From Fen-1254 sp963778945 (GTDB taxonomy: Bacteria; Bacteroidota; Ignavibacteria; UBA10030), in the NCBI GenBank assembly GCA_963778945.1, contig CAVZWL010000012.1, positions 28,898 through 92,897 of the forward strand: 64,000 bases of DNA, read 5' to 3'. Below, one piece after another: positions 40,855 through 50,283 of the stretch. Under the pieces are notes generated by a model that did no database searches, was not told the origin of the DNA, and saw only the letters and a program-made list of their open reading frames with translations. The translations under genes and the position numbers were made by a program. Positions within the stretch are counted from its first letter, which is position 1. Each line of letters opens with the position of its first letter.

Positions 40855-41363
40855 CAACATAGCATAAAAATAGTTGATTTTTTCAACAATCACGAGTCGA
40901 AATTAAAACAAAGTCTTAATAAATGGAAAATTTCTTAAAAAATGGGAAAATCCCTTGGAAAGTGCCATCGGCCATGCCGGAATGAGCATCCCGCTGCTTT
41001 CGGGCCGGATAGAAATCGGCCAGATTGAGCGAGCAGTTCTATGTTCTTAGTGCGGGGTTTTTTAGTGAAAAGTGCTGATATGCTGCCGGAATGAGCATCC
41101 CGCTGCTTTCTAGCGGGATGGACATCGGCCATAATTAGAGAGTGAAGCGAAACTAAGTATGATAACTTACTGCGGAGCTGTTGTATAGTTGGTTATATAG
41201 TTCGTAGTTCTTAGTTCGTAGTTCTTAGTTCTTAGTTCTTAGTTCGTAGTTTAGTGTTAATCTGTTCCTTAGTTCATCGGTTCTTTGGTCTTAAGGTATT
41301 TGATATTCTGTTCGCCCATCCTATCTCCTGCCTTCTGTCTCCTGAATTCTGTCTTCTGCTTTT
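40855..41363. repeat. Intergenic region with a duplicated 47-bp hairpin element and heptamer repeats
   Basis: Two 47-bp copies at 40976-41022 and 41085-41131 begin GCCGGAATGAGCATCCCGCT. The second folds as a perfect 8-bp stem (ATCCCGCT, AGCGGGAT) and the first is degenerate. From about 41190 to 41290 GTTCGTA/GTTCTTA heptamers repeat. Near 41330 comes a CTGAATTCTGTCTTCTG run of another heptamer-like kind. No gene is visible. Confidence 0.75.
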
Positions 41364-42170
41364 TCAAGTCAAAAAACAAATCCTGCTGACAATTTCAAAA
41401 TAAGTTTTCGCACCAAGTACGTTTTCGATATCTTGAATCACAACACCGCCGTCATTCATAGTTATTCCTACCGATGCTCTGTTCTGAGCGTATGCTTCCT
41501 CAAAATTATTCCCCAGCGATGCAAGGAGATGCAGTTGTGTTTCCTGTATTTTTTCCGCTTGATAAAAATCGTTCATTCCCTTTGTACGATTCTTCATGGA
41601 CATTTCCATTAACCATCCCCTGCCAAAGGGATCGGTCGTTATCAGAGATGGTTGTTGAATCATCTCCGGATTAAATCGCATCAGTAAACCATCGACCGGT
41701 GCATGCAAAGATATCGCACCTTCACTAAGAACGATCCAGCAACAAGGATCCATTCTCTTGACCTCGCTCGGGACGCGCGGGACAACGACGCTCATAATCG
41801 GCTGCCACAAATTCGCAGCAATTGCATCCAGTCCGAATCGGCAAATTCCCTTTTCTTTTGTTTCCATCCAAAAATGATTACGATGATAGATCCTATCATC
41901 CCGGAGAGGATATGTACTCAGAGCATCCAGTCGTCGTTTGACAATTTGATCGAATCGAAGCGGCTGCTCGGAATCGGAAGAAGCAGAAGCTATGATCGGA
42001 ACAGATTGGCGTTCAGCCGAATGTCGATTGAATCGAATTTCCCCGTCAAATGCGCATTGATCGCATTGAAAATTTTTATCACAGAGTTTATATTCCACGA
42101 CGCCTGCATCCATCCATTGGCATCGAAACTCATTTTCAGGGATGACGCTCTGTCCTGAAGCGTTACTCAT
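41364..42170 (-). CDS. GcvH-like domain protein with N-terminal cysteine cluster, no lipoyl lysine
   Basis: The ATG at 42170 follows GAGGAG; the longer frame to 42203 has no better site. Of 268 residues, 17-39 hold four cysteines (C17, C30, C36, C39) that could bind metal. Residues about 100-200 follow the glycine cleavage H protein fold: HFWMETKEKGICRFGLDAIA, then VLSEGAISLHAPVDGLLMRF, then DPFGRGWLMEM. In true GcvH the swinging lipoyl-lysine lies in ESVKAAS; here that position is not lysine. It is therefore not a lipoate carrier. It lies 52 bp after a second GcvH-like gene and upstream of the haem-sensor operon, which suggests a role in redox signalling or in a membrane electron-transfer complex (inference). 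Confidence 0.7.
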   Translation of the reverse strand: MSNASGQSVIPENEFRCQWMDAGVVEYKLCDKNFQCDQCAFDGEIRFNRHSAERQSVPIIASASSDSEQPLRFDQIVKRRLDALSTYPLRDDRIYHRNHFWMETKEKGICRFGLDAIAANLWQPIMSVVVPRVPSEVKRMDPCCWIVLSEGAISLHAPVDGLLMRFNPEMIQQPSLITTDPFGRGWLMEMSMKNRTKGMNDFYQAEKIQETQLHLLASLGNNFEEAYAQNRASVGITMNDGGVVIQDIENVLGAKTYFEIVSRICFLT

Positions 42171-42221
42171 TGCTTCATCTCCTCTTTTATCCAATTTTCC
42201 CAAATAGTTGTCCGTACAGCA

Positions 42222-42902
42222 TTATTCTGTCTTTAAGAATTCTTTTTGGAAGGCACGCCACGTATTCTCATTGAACTGTGCCAGCACTCCATGATGCGGC
42301 AAACCGCCGTCGAACAATGTAGCGCCGACTGCTGCAGGAACACCCGCCTGCATCTGTGATGCTTGCATCTGCATACGGATAAAATCGCGGAATCGGCCGA
42401 TCTCCGCTCTCATCCATTGACCCGCATCCTGGGCTGCTGAAAGCAAAAGAAGTTCGGGTGCAATGTTTTTCGGCGTAAGTACTGCAATCCAGCCGGAAAT
42501 ATAAGTATCTGTCTGCAAGGTTTTCGGTGAAGCTATCACTGCATCATTCAGTTTCGTGACGATTCCCGAAAGTGGAGCCGGAATCGTGAGCGTTCGGCCG
42601 CCGGAATGGACGATGAGCAAAGGATCTCCTTTTTTCAATTCGGTACCGGGTTTTACAGATTCCAAGCCGTCCACGCTGCCGATAATTTTCTGAAGAAAAT
42701 CATCTATGCCGATTCGAGCTTCACCGCCGAAAATCATTTCTACCCAAACATGCGCCTTGCTTAAAAAATATCCTTTGGGAATAAGGATATGTTCGTCGGC
42801 TGAATTCGATGCCGGAACCGGTTTGCGCTTTCCAGCATGCTGCCGTAAAAGTTCGATTCCGATAAAAACCAGAATCGTTGCAATAACAAGTAATGCTACC
42901 AT
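42222..42902 (-). CDS. Membrane-anchored GcvH-like protein without lipoyl lysine
   Basis: The ATG at 42902 follows AAGGAGAAGG. The 226-residue product has one N-terminal helix (MVALLVIATILVFIGIEL). A GcvH-like domain follows at about residues 45-150 (GYFLSKAHVWVEM, RIGIDDFLQKIIG, IPAPLSGIVTKLND, ISGWIAVLTP). The lipoyl-attachment position reads SGGRTLTIP, with no lysine. The C-terminal part (AGQWMRAEIGRFRDFI) is helical and unassigned. It is the first gene of the pair with the cysteine-rich GcvH-like protein. Function unknown; partner of an electron-transfer complex is a guess from context. Confidence 0.7.
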   Translation of the reverse strand: MVALLVIATILVFIGIELLRQHAGKRKPVPASNSADEHILIPKGYFLSKAHVWVEMIFGGEARIGIDDFLQKIIGSVDGLESVKPGTELKKGDPLLIVHSGGRTLTIPAPLSGIVTKLNDAVIASPKTLQTDTYISGWIAVLTPKNIAPELLLLSAAQDAGQWMRAEIGRFRDFIRMQMQASQMQAGVPAAVGATLFDGGLPHHGVLAQFNENTWRAFQKEFLKTE

Positions 42903-43387
42903 GACCCTTCTCCTTATATACAATCTCTATCGTTTTTGCACTTTATCATATCTCTCATTTCAATCGACTGCTCTTCTTAAGCTCCAATTGCCGTACCAAG
43001 AAAGAAAAACGACAAAGTAGATCAAGAAACAGCGATTATGAAACGATTTCGACAGAATTCCGTTTCTTTGATATTCAGGGATTGTTGTAAGTGTTGAAAA
43101 GCACAACAATAGATGTTGAAAGCTTACATTCGCTAAACTCAAGTGCGTAAGTGCTCGGTGCTGCAATGTGGAAGTTCATTCGTTCATTGGCTCTTGGTTC
43201 TAAGTTCGTAGTGCTTAGTTCGTGGTTCAAAGTGCTGCCGTTCGAAGTTTATCAGTTGATTCGTTTGTCAATTCTTTAATTCCATTCACCATTTTCCATT
43301 CACCATTTTCTATTCACTATTTACCTATTTACCGTTTACAGTGTGCAGTTCACAATTGACAATTGACAATTCGCGAATCGAAATTTA
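42903..43387. repeat. Intergenic region with a long heptanucleotide array
   Basis: The right half (about 43185-43375) is a chain of 7-bp units: GTTCGTA/GTTCGTG, then CCATTCA/CCATTTT, then CAGTTCA/CAATTGA. The left half next to the GcvH-like gene holds no clear promoter. TTGGTACGGCAATTGGA at 42983-42999 (minus strand) resembles a sigma-54 site but lacks the GC of the -12 element. The short open frame at 42960-43166 looks random. Confidence 0.6.
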
Positions 43388-44317
43388 TCATTTCCCATTC
43401 TCCCGCCACTCTGAATACCGGGAGGAGCGCTCGCAGTATTCTATTTCCGATGTGAAACGATCCGCCGGATGCAATTCATTCGCAAGTGAAAAAGCGGTCA
43501 GTGCTTTTTCATATTCGTTCGTACACTCATACGCCATTCCCAGATTATAATACGCTTTGTATAAAGCATTATGCTTCGGATAATTCTCGACGGCAGCCTG
43601 AAAACATACGGCCGCTTTTTTCCAATTCCCGAAGCGCGCCGAATCGATTCCTTCTTTCAATTCCGGTAAATCCATATCGTTGTACAAAATAATATTCCGC
43701 GTTTCTGTATGAATCTTTATTGAGCGGACAAATTCATCGATCGTTTGGCGTCTTCTGCGAGAGTCCTGAGATGTTATCAAATCGGCCAGGGCATGGAATA
43801 TTCCACCGATAATCGATCCAAAAGAAGACGAGGAATGACCGGAAGTCGTTTCGGTGCACTTTACAACACCGGAAGAAAGTTCGTCCATCGACTCAGCATC
43901 TCTGAGGGTATACTGAAATTCACTCACATGATCGGTTTCCGAACGTTCACCGCCCCCATCTACCGATGCATCACGAACGATACGCGAGTCCTCTCGTGTA
44001 TTATGAACACCGGAAATAACGATTCCCTGGATGGCAGATGAAGAATCGCCTGTTGAATCCGGCAGCACTCCATACGGCTCCAGGACAACATTCGAATCTT
44101 TGGATAATGCAGCGGAGAGCTCCTGCCTGAAGGTTTGCTCATCCGTGCCGGTAATTTCCGTAAGATATACTTTTATCTTCTGTTTGCCGATAAGGCCTTC
44201 GGTAACATTTGTTCTCAGCGATATTTCTCCCGAAGAACATCCGCCAAAGCACAATACGCCGGCAATCAAAGTGAACTGGACAATTTGAGATAATCTAAAT
44301 CGCATTTGGGTCAGCAT
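43388..44317 (-). CDS. Lipoprotein with C-terminal TPR repeats
   Basis: The N-terminus VQFTLIAGVLCFGGCSSGE is a lipoprotein signal with the cysteine at about residue 27. The middle part carries a basic run (SQDSRRRRQTI). The last 100 residues form two to three TPR units (AFSLANELHPADRF, LYKAYYNLGMAYECTNEYEK). I do not recognise the N-terminal domain. TPR lipoproteins often act in envelope assembly. It is monocistronic and flanked on both sides by heptamer repeats. Confidence 0.75.
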   Translation of the reverse strand: MLTQMRFRLSQIVQFTLIAGVLCFGGCSSGEISLRTNVTEGLIGKQKIKVYLTEITGTDEQTFRQELSAALSKDSNVVLEPYGVLPDSTGDSSSAIQGIVISGVHNTREDSRIVRDASVDGGGERSETDHVSEFQYTLRDAESMDELSSGVVKCTETTSGHSSSSFGSIIGGIFHALADLITSQDSRRRRQTIDEFVRSIKIHTETRNIILYNDMDLPELKEGIDSARFGNWKKAAVCFQAAVENYPKHNALYKAYYNLGMAYECTNEYEKALTAFSLANELHPADRFTSEIEYCERSSRYSEWRENGK

Positions 44318-44404
44318 TCTTTTGTGTCTGTCAAATCCAGGATTGACGGTATATTAAAGAGAAGGCAGAGGAAAAGCAATCGAAATTGTTAAAAGTCAAT
44401 TGCA

Positions 44405-44510
44405 TCATGTTTTGGTTCTGAGTGCTTGGTTCGTAGTGCTGAGGTTAATAGAACTATGAACAAAGAACCACGAACTCTGAACCACGCACTACGAACCAAG
44501 CACTAAATGA
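44405..44510. repeat. Heptanucleotide repeats in opposite orientations
   Basis: GTTCTGA/GTGCTTG/GTTCGTA units at 44414-44440 are mirrored by GAACTCT/GAACCAC/GCACTAC/GAACCAA units at 44470-44505. Together they make a large imperfect inverted repeat immediately upstream of nadC. Confidence 0.75.
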
Positions 44511-44540
44511 TAGACAATTAACCCCAAACTTCCTTATATT
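44511..44540 (+). promoter_or_regulatory. Putative promoter of the nad operon
   Basis: TAGACA at 44511-44516 and TATATT at 44535-44540 are 18 bases apart. The nadC ATG at 44546 lies only five bases after the -10 element and there is no ribosome binding site, so a leaderless transcript is possible. No NAD-dependent operator was recognised. Confidence 0.4.
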
Positions 44541-44545
44541 AAATC

Positions 44546-45387
44546 ATGAAGAAAAGTGAAATCCTTGAAATTCGAGACGTTATCCGGCATGCACTTGATG
44601 AGGACATCGGTGATGGCGACATCACTTCTGAGAGCACGATTCCGCCTCAACAAATTCTCACCGGAACTTTTATCGCAAAGGCCCATGGAGATCATAGCCG
44701 GCCTGGCAGTCGTTTCCGAAACATTCAAACTGCTCGATCAAAATGCAATTTTTTCTCCAAAAATCATCGACGGCAGCGCTGTTCTTCAAGGACAAATTAT
44801 CGCCAAGGTGCGAGGCAAGGGACGTGCATTGCTCGCCGCCGAACGAACTGCATTGAATTTTCTTCAGCGGATGTCCGGTATTGCTACATTGACCCGGTCT
44901 TTTGTCGATGCGGTTCGGGGAACAAATGCCGTCATATTGGACACGCGCAAGACCGCTCCCGGACTCCGCCTGCTGGATAAACAGGCAGTCGTTCTCGGAG
45001 GCGGAGTTAATCACCGCTTTCGGATTGTTCGATATGGTATTGATTAAGGACAATCATATTGCAGCGGCGGGTGGAATAACGGAAGCTGTGACACAAGTCT
45101 GGGCAGCGGATAAAAAAGACCGTCCAATAGAGGTCGAGGTTAAGAATCTTGCCGAGCTCCATGAAGCGCTTTTATTAAAGCCCGATCGGATTATGCTGGA
45201 TAATATGGATTTGAAAACTATGCGCAAAGCAGTCGCCATAGCATCCGGACGCGTTTTACTCGAAGCCTCCGGCAACATCACATTGCGCAATGCCGCAGCC
45301 GTTGCGCGAACAGGCGTAGACATGATTTCCATCGGCGCGCTGACTCATTCCGTTTCCGCGCTCGATATAAGTTTTCTTTTAGAATGA
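44546..45387 (+). CDS. nadC: Nicotinate-nucleotide diphosphorylase (quinolinate phosphoribosyltransferase), two frameshifts
   Basis: NadC converts quinolinate and PRPP to nicotinate mononucleotide. The first frame gives DVIRHALDEDIGDGDITSE, the second AERTALNFLQRMSGIATLT and LDTRKTAPGLRLLDKQAV, and the third VLIKDNHIAAAGGITEAV and DRIMLDNMDLKTMRKAV. Shifts lie near 44685 and at about 45021 (TTTCGGATTG for TTTGGATTG). All family motifs are intact, so these are probably indel errors. The length is about 280 residues. The stop overlaps the nadA start (ATGA), the first of three coupled nad genes. Confidence 0.92.
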
Positions 45388-46490
45388 AGAAGCCGGAATT
45401 GAGAAGACAGAAGAAAGAATCGAATATAAAAATGGCAAATGCAGAAGCCATATATCAAGATTTAAAAACAAAATTGCGGGATGTGGTTCCCGATGTTGAA
45501 CTGAAGATCAAGTCGGAAATTGCCGCGCAGATTATCGAACTTAAGAAGCAGCGCAATGCGGTCATACTCGGACACAATTATATGGAACCGGCGCTGTATC
45601 ATTCCATTCCGGACATGACAGGCGATTCCCTGGAACTTTCCCGTGCAGCGGCAAAAGCGACAGCCGATATTATAGTTTTCTGCGGTGTACGGTTCATGGC
45701 GGAGACTGCCAAAATTCTCTCTCCGCAGAAAACCGTCCTCCTGCCCGCAAAAAAAGCCGGCTGCTCGCTTGCAGACGGTATTACGGCGGAAGATGTCCGG
45801 AAACTGAAATCCCGTTTTCCCGGAGTTCCTGTCGTAACGTATGTCAACACCAGCGCAGAGGTTAAGGCGGAATCGGATATTTGCTGCACATCGAGCAATG
45901 CGGCGGCCGTCGTCGAATCGCTCAAAGACGAATCGGTCATTTTTCTTCCGGATGAATATCTTGCACGCAATGTTGCCCTGGAAACCGGGCGCCATATTAT
46001 TTTCCCTTCCATGACGCCCGGCTCCGATACGGTAATCGATAAGGTTATGATCGGCTGGAATGCCCGCTGCGAAGTGCATGAAAAATATACTGTCGAAGAT
46101 ATCAGAAACGTCCGCAAACAATTTCCCGACGTCGTCATTCTTGCTCATCCGGAATGCAGTCCGGAAGTGACGGGTGCTTCCGATTTTTCCGGCAGCACAT
46201 CGGCGATGATAAAATTCATACAGCATTCGAAGGCGCCGCGCTACCTGCTGCTCACGGAATGCTCGATGGGAGACAATATTGCCGCTGCAAATCCGGAGAA
46301 AAACATGCTCCGCATGTGTTCCATCCGATGTCCCCACATGAATGAAATTACTCTGGAAGACACGCTCGATTCTCTGCAGCATACGCGATACGTCATTGAA
46401 ATTCCCGAGGAGATCCGCATCAAAGCTGTCCGGGCGCTCGAACGAATGCTCGCCATTGCACCAAGTGTTCCGAACAAAACTATCGACTAA
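45384..46490 (+). CDS. nadA: Quinolinate synthase A
   Basis: NadA condenses iminoaspartate with dihydroxyacetone phosphate to quinolinate using a [4Fe-4S] cluster. The 368-residue protein has VILGHNYMEPALYHSIPDMT, FMAETAKILSP, PAKKAGCSLADGI (cluster cysteine), AHPECSPEV and SIRCPHMNEITLEDTLDSL. The cluster cysteines are those in KAGCSL, HPECSP and CSIRC. Start ATG 45384 overlaps nadC; a start nearer MANAEAIYQ (45432) would lose little. It acts with NadB upstream in the pathway and is followed seven bases later by nadB. Confidence 0.96.
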   Translation: MKKPELRRQKKESNIKMANAEAIYQDLKTKLRDVVPDVELKIKSEIAAQIIELKKQRNAVILGHNYMEPALYHSIPDMTGDSLELSRAAAKATADIIVFCGVRFMAETAKILSPQKTVLLPAKKAGCSLADGITAEDVRKLKSRFPGVPVVTYVNTSAEVKAESDICCTSSNAAAVVESLKDESVIFLPDEYLARNVALETGRHIIFPSMTPGSDTVIDKVMIGWNARCEVHEKYTVEDIRNVRKQFPDVVILAHPECSPEVTGASDFSGSTSAMIKFIQHSKAPRYLLLTECSMGDNIAAANPEKNMLRMCSIRCPHMNEITLEDTLDSLQHTRYVIEIPEEIRIKAVRALERMLAIAPSVPNKTID

Positions 46491-46496
46491 AATATC

Positions 46497-48073
46497 ATGG
46501 ACACATACAATAATATCGAATGCGACGTTCTCATCATCGGCAGCGGAGTCGCCGGCAGCGTTGCGGCGCTCCAGCTTGCAGATGCCGGCATCGACGTCGT
46601 TGTCGTGACGCGATCCTCTACACCCGAAGAATCGAACACACAGTACGCTCAAGGGGGAATTATTTATACGGGCCCGGACGATTCCCCAAAACTTCTTGCC
46701 GAAGATATTACACGCGCGGGAGCCGGCTGCTGCAACCCGCGGGCAGTGGAAATTCTTGCAACCGAAGGGCCGAATCTTGTCAAATCGATACTCCTCGATA
46801 AAATAAAAATTCCATTCGATAAAACACGTAAAGGAGAATTGTCGCTCGTTCGGGAAGGGGGTCATTCCATCGCCCGCATCCTCCACGCCAGGGATGCAAC
46901 GGGAAGTCTTATTGAAAAATATCTTATTCAAGCGATCCGGTCGCATCCCAACGTAAAGCTTCTGACGGGAAAAACTGCAATCGATCTTCTGACTCCCGCC
47001 CACCATGCCGTCAATCGATTGAATGTCTACGAACCGCTTACCTGCGTCGGCGCATATCTGCTCGATCAGGAAACAGGCAGCGTGCAGCGTGTTCTTTCGC
47101 GCACAACGATTCTCGCCACCGGCGGAGTGGGTCAAATATTTCTCCGCACAACAAATCCGCCCGGCGCACGCGGTGACGGACTTGCAATGGCTTCCCGCGC
47201 CGGAGCACGTCACTATCAATTGCGAATTCGTTCAATTCCATCCGACCGCATTCTATCAGGAAAACGGTCCCTGTTTTCTTATCACAGAAGCTATGCGCGG
47301 AGCCGGTGCAAGACTGGTCAACCATAAAATGGAACCGTTCATGCAGAAATACGCTCCGGAATGGAAAGACCTGGCCCCGCGCGATGTCGTCGCCCGCAGC
47401 ATCCATCAGGAAATGCTCACACACAATATTCCGAACGTATTCCTGGACATTGCATCGTATCTCCCCGCTGACGATATCAAGAGAAGATTCCCTTCGGTTT
47501 ATAGGATGTGCCTCCAGGCAGGAATCGATATTTCCAAAGAACCTGCACCGGTTGTCCCGGCCGCACATTTCTTTTGCGGCGGCGTCTGGGCGGATGAATG
47601 GGGCCGTCACCACACTCGGGCGGCTCTATGCTATCGGTGAAGTTTCCTGCACCGGACTCCACGGCGCCAACCGCCTGGCAAGCGCATCGCTCCTGGAAGG
47701 AGTTGTATGGGGACATCGATCTGCATTGCATATTAAAAATGCATTAAAAGAATTCCCCAAACCGAAACCCGATGACTTCCCTCAATGGGAGGAAACAGGT
47801 ACCGAATATCCCGACGTTGCGCTCATCAGTCAGGATATGAGTTTGATTAAGAACATCATGTGGAATTATACCGGGCTTGTGCGAACGGTCGAACGGCTCC
47901 AGCGGGCCATACGTGAATTGCGCCATCTGGAATCGGAGATCCAGCGTTTTTACAGGACGGTCAAACTCACCGACAGCATTCTTGGGCTGCGCAACGCCGT
48001 CCGCTCAGCAGTCACCATCACCATAGCAGCGTGGGAAAACAACACAAGCGTCGGATGCCATTATCGCCAGTAA
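46497..48073 (+). CDS. nadB: L-aspartate oxidase, two frameshifts
   Basis: NadB oxidises L-aspartate to iminoaspartate with FAD. The N-terminal frame has the dinucleotide fold VLIIGSGVAGSVAALQLADA and NTQYAQGGI. After a shift near 47205 follow FVQFHPTAFYQENG, LITEAMRGAGARL and PAAHFFCGGVWAD. After a second shift near 47600 follow GRLYAIGEVSCTGLHGANRL and the helical C-terminal domain ending SVGCHYRQ. Joined length is about 525 residues, as expected. Together with nadA it makes quinolinate; the frame breaks are likely assembly indels. Third gene of the operon. Confidence 0.93.
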
Positions 48074-48116
48074 CTTTAACCATTGTCTTTCTTCCCGTTC
48101 TCTTGTACATTGAAGC

Positions 48117-48738
48117 ATGACCGAATCGTTCACGAAAAAAGAGCTTGCTGTTTTTGGGCGGCTCACATCTCCCCAAAATATTCAACACTTTCTGGACACG
48201 CTCGACTACAGCGATGAAGAACAGTACCGCTCTCCGCGAAGCGTGCTGCGAGACCGTAAGGCACATTGTTACGACGGGGCGCTGTTCGCAGCCGCAGCGC
48301 TCGAGCAGGCTCGGTTTTCCGCCGCTCATCACGGAAATTCTTCCGAATGAAAACGACGACGACCACATCATCGCTCTCTTCAAGCGGCAGCATCACTGGG
48401 GAGCTGTGGCAAAATCGAATTTTACCGGATTGCGTTACCGCGAGCCGGTTTATCGTAGCTTGCGCGAACTTATGATGACCTACTTCGAACCGTATTACAA
48501 CATCAAAGGCGAACGGACGATGATCGGTTATACGGCGGCATTAAATCTCTGCCGATTCAAGTCCCTTAACTGGCAGGTCAACGATGCAGCAATGGAAATT
48601 ATCGGGGACGCTCTGGACGATGCAAAGAAATTTTTTATACTGAGCCCGGCAATGAAGCGCCGGCTGACACCGGTGGATACCCGATCTGTAGAGGCGGGCC
48701 TGCACGGAGCGAAACAGTCCGGTCTTTATAAGCCATGA
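48117..48738 (+). CDS. Transglutaminase-like protein, one frameshift
   Basis: Two frames join near 48312 into about 206 residues. The first has RDRKAHCYDGALFAAAALEQ; the cysteine in HCYDGA fits the transglutaminase-like nucleophile. The second has LGFPPLITEILPN and the histidine in FKRQHHWGAVAKSN, followed by helices. This Cys-His arrangement is the transglutaminase/protease fold, but the family is not one I can name. It starts 43 bp after nadB and is probably read with it. The function is unknown. Confidence 0.65.
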
Positions 48739-48916
48739 TTGGCCGTAAATTTTTCCTGCATCCATTGCAGCCGCGGGCGGCTCGTCCCGCCTTGTTCGGG
48801 ATTTTGGGGGTACGGAAATATCGAAGATATTTTCGGGATGACCGCGGATGTTTCTCCAGAAGAAATATTTTAAACAGGTCTATTATTTCAAAATAAAATA
48901 AGTAAGGAGCAATTGC

Positions 48917-49396
48917 ATGACAAGCGACGAACGAAAAGCTTTGATCGACATTATCCGGAAACTTCCGGCAAGAGTCGAAGCGGCAGCCGCGACGCTGTCG
49001 GAACGGCAGCTCGACACACCGACAGCGGAACACAAATGGACCACGCGCCAAATTGTCCACCATATTGCAGACGCTCATATGAATGCGGTCATGCGCATGA
49101 AACTGATCGTCACTGAAGATAAGCCTCTTCTGAAACCGTACAATCAGGACTCATGGGCATTATTGGAAGACACGACCAAAGGTTCTCTGCGGGCTTCGCT
49201 CGATATTATACGGGGACTGCACGAACGCTGGGCGCAATTTTTAGAAGCGCTCCCGGAAGAAGCATGGACGCGCACAGGCATACATCTGGAAAACGGAAAA
49301 GTAATTCTTGAAGATTTGCTCAAAGTGTACTCCCGGCACAGCGAGAATCACCTGCAGCAAATTCTGAACTTTAAGCAAAAGAACGGAATCTCATGA
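48917..49396 (+). CDS. DinB/YfiT-like putative metal-dependent protein
   Basis: The 159-residue four-helix protein has the DinB_2 histidine pattern: W in HKWTTRQIVHHIADAH, and HSENHLQQI near the end. The histidines would bind a divalent metal. Relatives include YfiT and bacillithiol-dependent transferases. AAGGAG lies seven bases upstream. The stop overlaps the PAS gene start by four bases (ATGA), so the two are translated together. The substrate is not known. A second DinB-like protein stands at 59682-60209. Confidence 0.85.
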   Translation: MTSDERKALIDIIRKLPARVEAAAATLSERQLDTPTAEHKWTTRQIVHHIADAHMNAVMRMKLIVTEDKPLLKPYNQDSWALLEDTTKGSLRASLDIIRGLHERWAQFLEALPEEAWTRTGIHLENGKVILEDLLKVYSRHSENHLQQILNFKQKNGIS

Positions 49397-49755
49397 CCAC
49401 GCCGTACAATCAGCATGAATGGCTCCGTTCGTTTCCCGGTTCCGTCGTCGTGTGCAGCAAAGATGGCATCATACTGGAAATGAATCCGCAGGCAGCCGAG
49501 GCATTCAAAGATGACGGAGGTTTGAAGCTTATCGGAACGAACCTCCTCGAATGCCATCCGGAACCGGCAAAAACCCGTGTTAAGGAAATGCTGGAAACGC
49601 ATAAGCCGAATTATTATACGATAGAAAAGCGGGGCATAAAAAAACTTATTTATCAAGTGCCGTGGTTCGACAAACAAGGCGAGTATGCCGGATTTGTCGA
49701 ACTCTCGCTGCCGATTCCGTTCGAGATGCAGCACTTTATAAGAAAAGAGAATTAG
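49393..49755 (+). CDS. Single PAS-domain protein, 120 residues
   Basis: The whole protein is one PAS fold: VVVCSKDGIILEMNPQAAEA at the first strand and helix, LIGTNLLECHPEPAKTRVKE, then the long helix and strands ending GFVELSLPI. No output domain follows. It could bind a small ligand and act through a partner. It is coupled to the DinB-like gene by ATGA overlap. Confidence 0.8.
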   Translation: MTTPYNQHEWLRSFPGSVVVCSKDGIILEMNPQAAEAFKDDGGLKLIGTNLLECHPEPAKTRVKEMLETHKPNYYTIEKRGIKKLIYQVPWFDKQGEYAGFVELSLPIPFEMQHFIRKEN

Positions 49756-49860
49756 AATCCAGAATTCAGAAGTTAGAATACAGAAGTTAGAAGATAGAAA
49801 ACTGAATGAAGACTGAAGACAACGACCAAAGTAAAGACCGCAGGCAAGTATGATAAACCC
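49756..49860. repeat. Short heptamer-like repeats
   Basis: AATTCAG, AAGTTAG, AATACAG, AAGTTAG and AAGATAG follow one another from 49766 to about 49795, then degenerate. It is another member of the window-wide 7-bp family. Confidence 0.6.
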
Positions 49861-49929
49861 GATGCATTTATGGCATACCGCTTTCGGGCGGGAAGTAAGG
49901 AACGGGTTTTAGAGAAAGGAATTGCATAT

Positions 49930-50283
49930 ATGTCCACTCATCTTGAAGAATTTCGTTCCTACCGGGAAAAAATGAACGGCCGCATTGCTGAGATCGGACA
50001 TCTCGGCATCAAACGATTTTTCAATCTGGATACTATGGCATATACCGACGGCGCTCTTACCGCAAAAACCAAAGAACTGCTCGGGCTTGCAGCTTCCTGC
50101 GTCCTGCGCTGCAATGACTGTATCGATTATCATCTGATCCAATGCGTTGAAGCCGGTTATACGGATGAAGAATTATACGATGCGCTTAATGTGGCATTGA
50201 TCGTCGGCGGCAGCATTTTTATTCCGCACATGCGCCATGCCGTGGAGACGATTGATGAATTGCGAAAAAAGGCAAATGGTTAA
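49930..50283 (+). CDS. AhpD-like/carboxymuconolactone decarboxylase family protein
   Basis: The ATG at 49930 follows a GAAAGGA site; the frame opens earlier at 49870 without better evidence. The 117-residue all-helical protein has the redox motif CNDC at residues 57-60 followed by the conserved histidine (YHLIQCVEAGYT). AhpD-type members use such a CxxC with His as a peroxidase or disulfide relay. It may serve in oxidative stress protection. Partner proteins are not in view. Confidence 0.88.
   Translation: MSTHLEEFRSYREKMNGRIAEIGHLGIKRFFNLDTMAYTDGALTAKTKELLGLAASCVLRCNDCIDYHLIQCVEAGYTDEELYDALNVALIVGGSIFIPHMRHAVETIDELRKKANG

Noticed and set aside
42983..42999. Second sigma-54 promoter before the GcvH-like genes
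   Set aside because: TTGGTACGGCAATTGGA lacks the invariant GC of the -12 element. It may be a decayed site but cannot be claimed.
42960..43166. Small gene upstream of the GcvH-like pair
   Set aside because: The 68-residue frame has no ribosome binding site, random composition and overlaps the heptamer region.
45462..47219. A 585-residue open frame antisense to nadA-nadB
   Set aside because: nadA and nadB are certain on the other strand. The antisense frame has a composition typical of a shadow and no domain.
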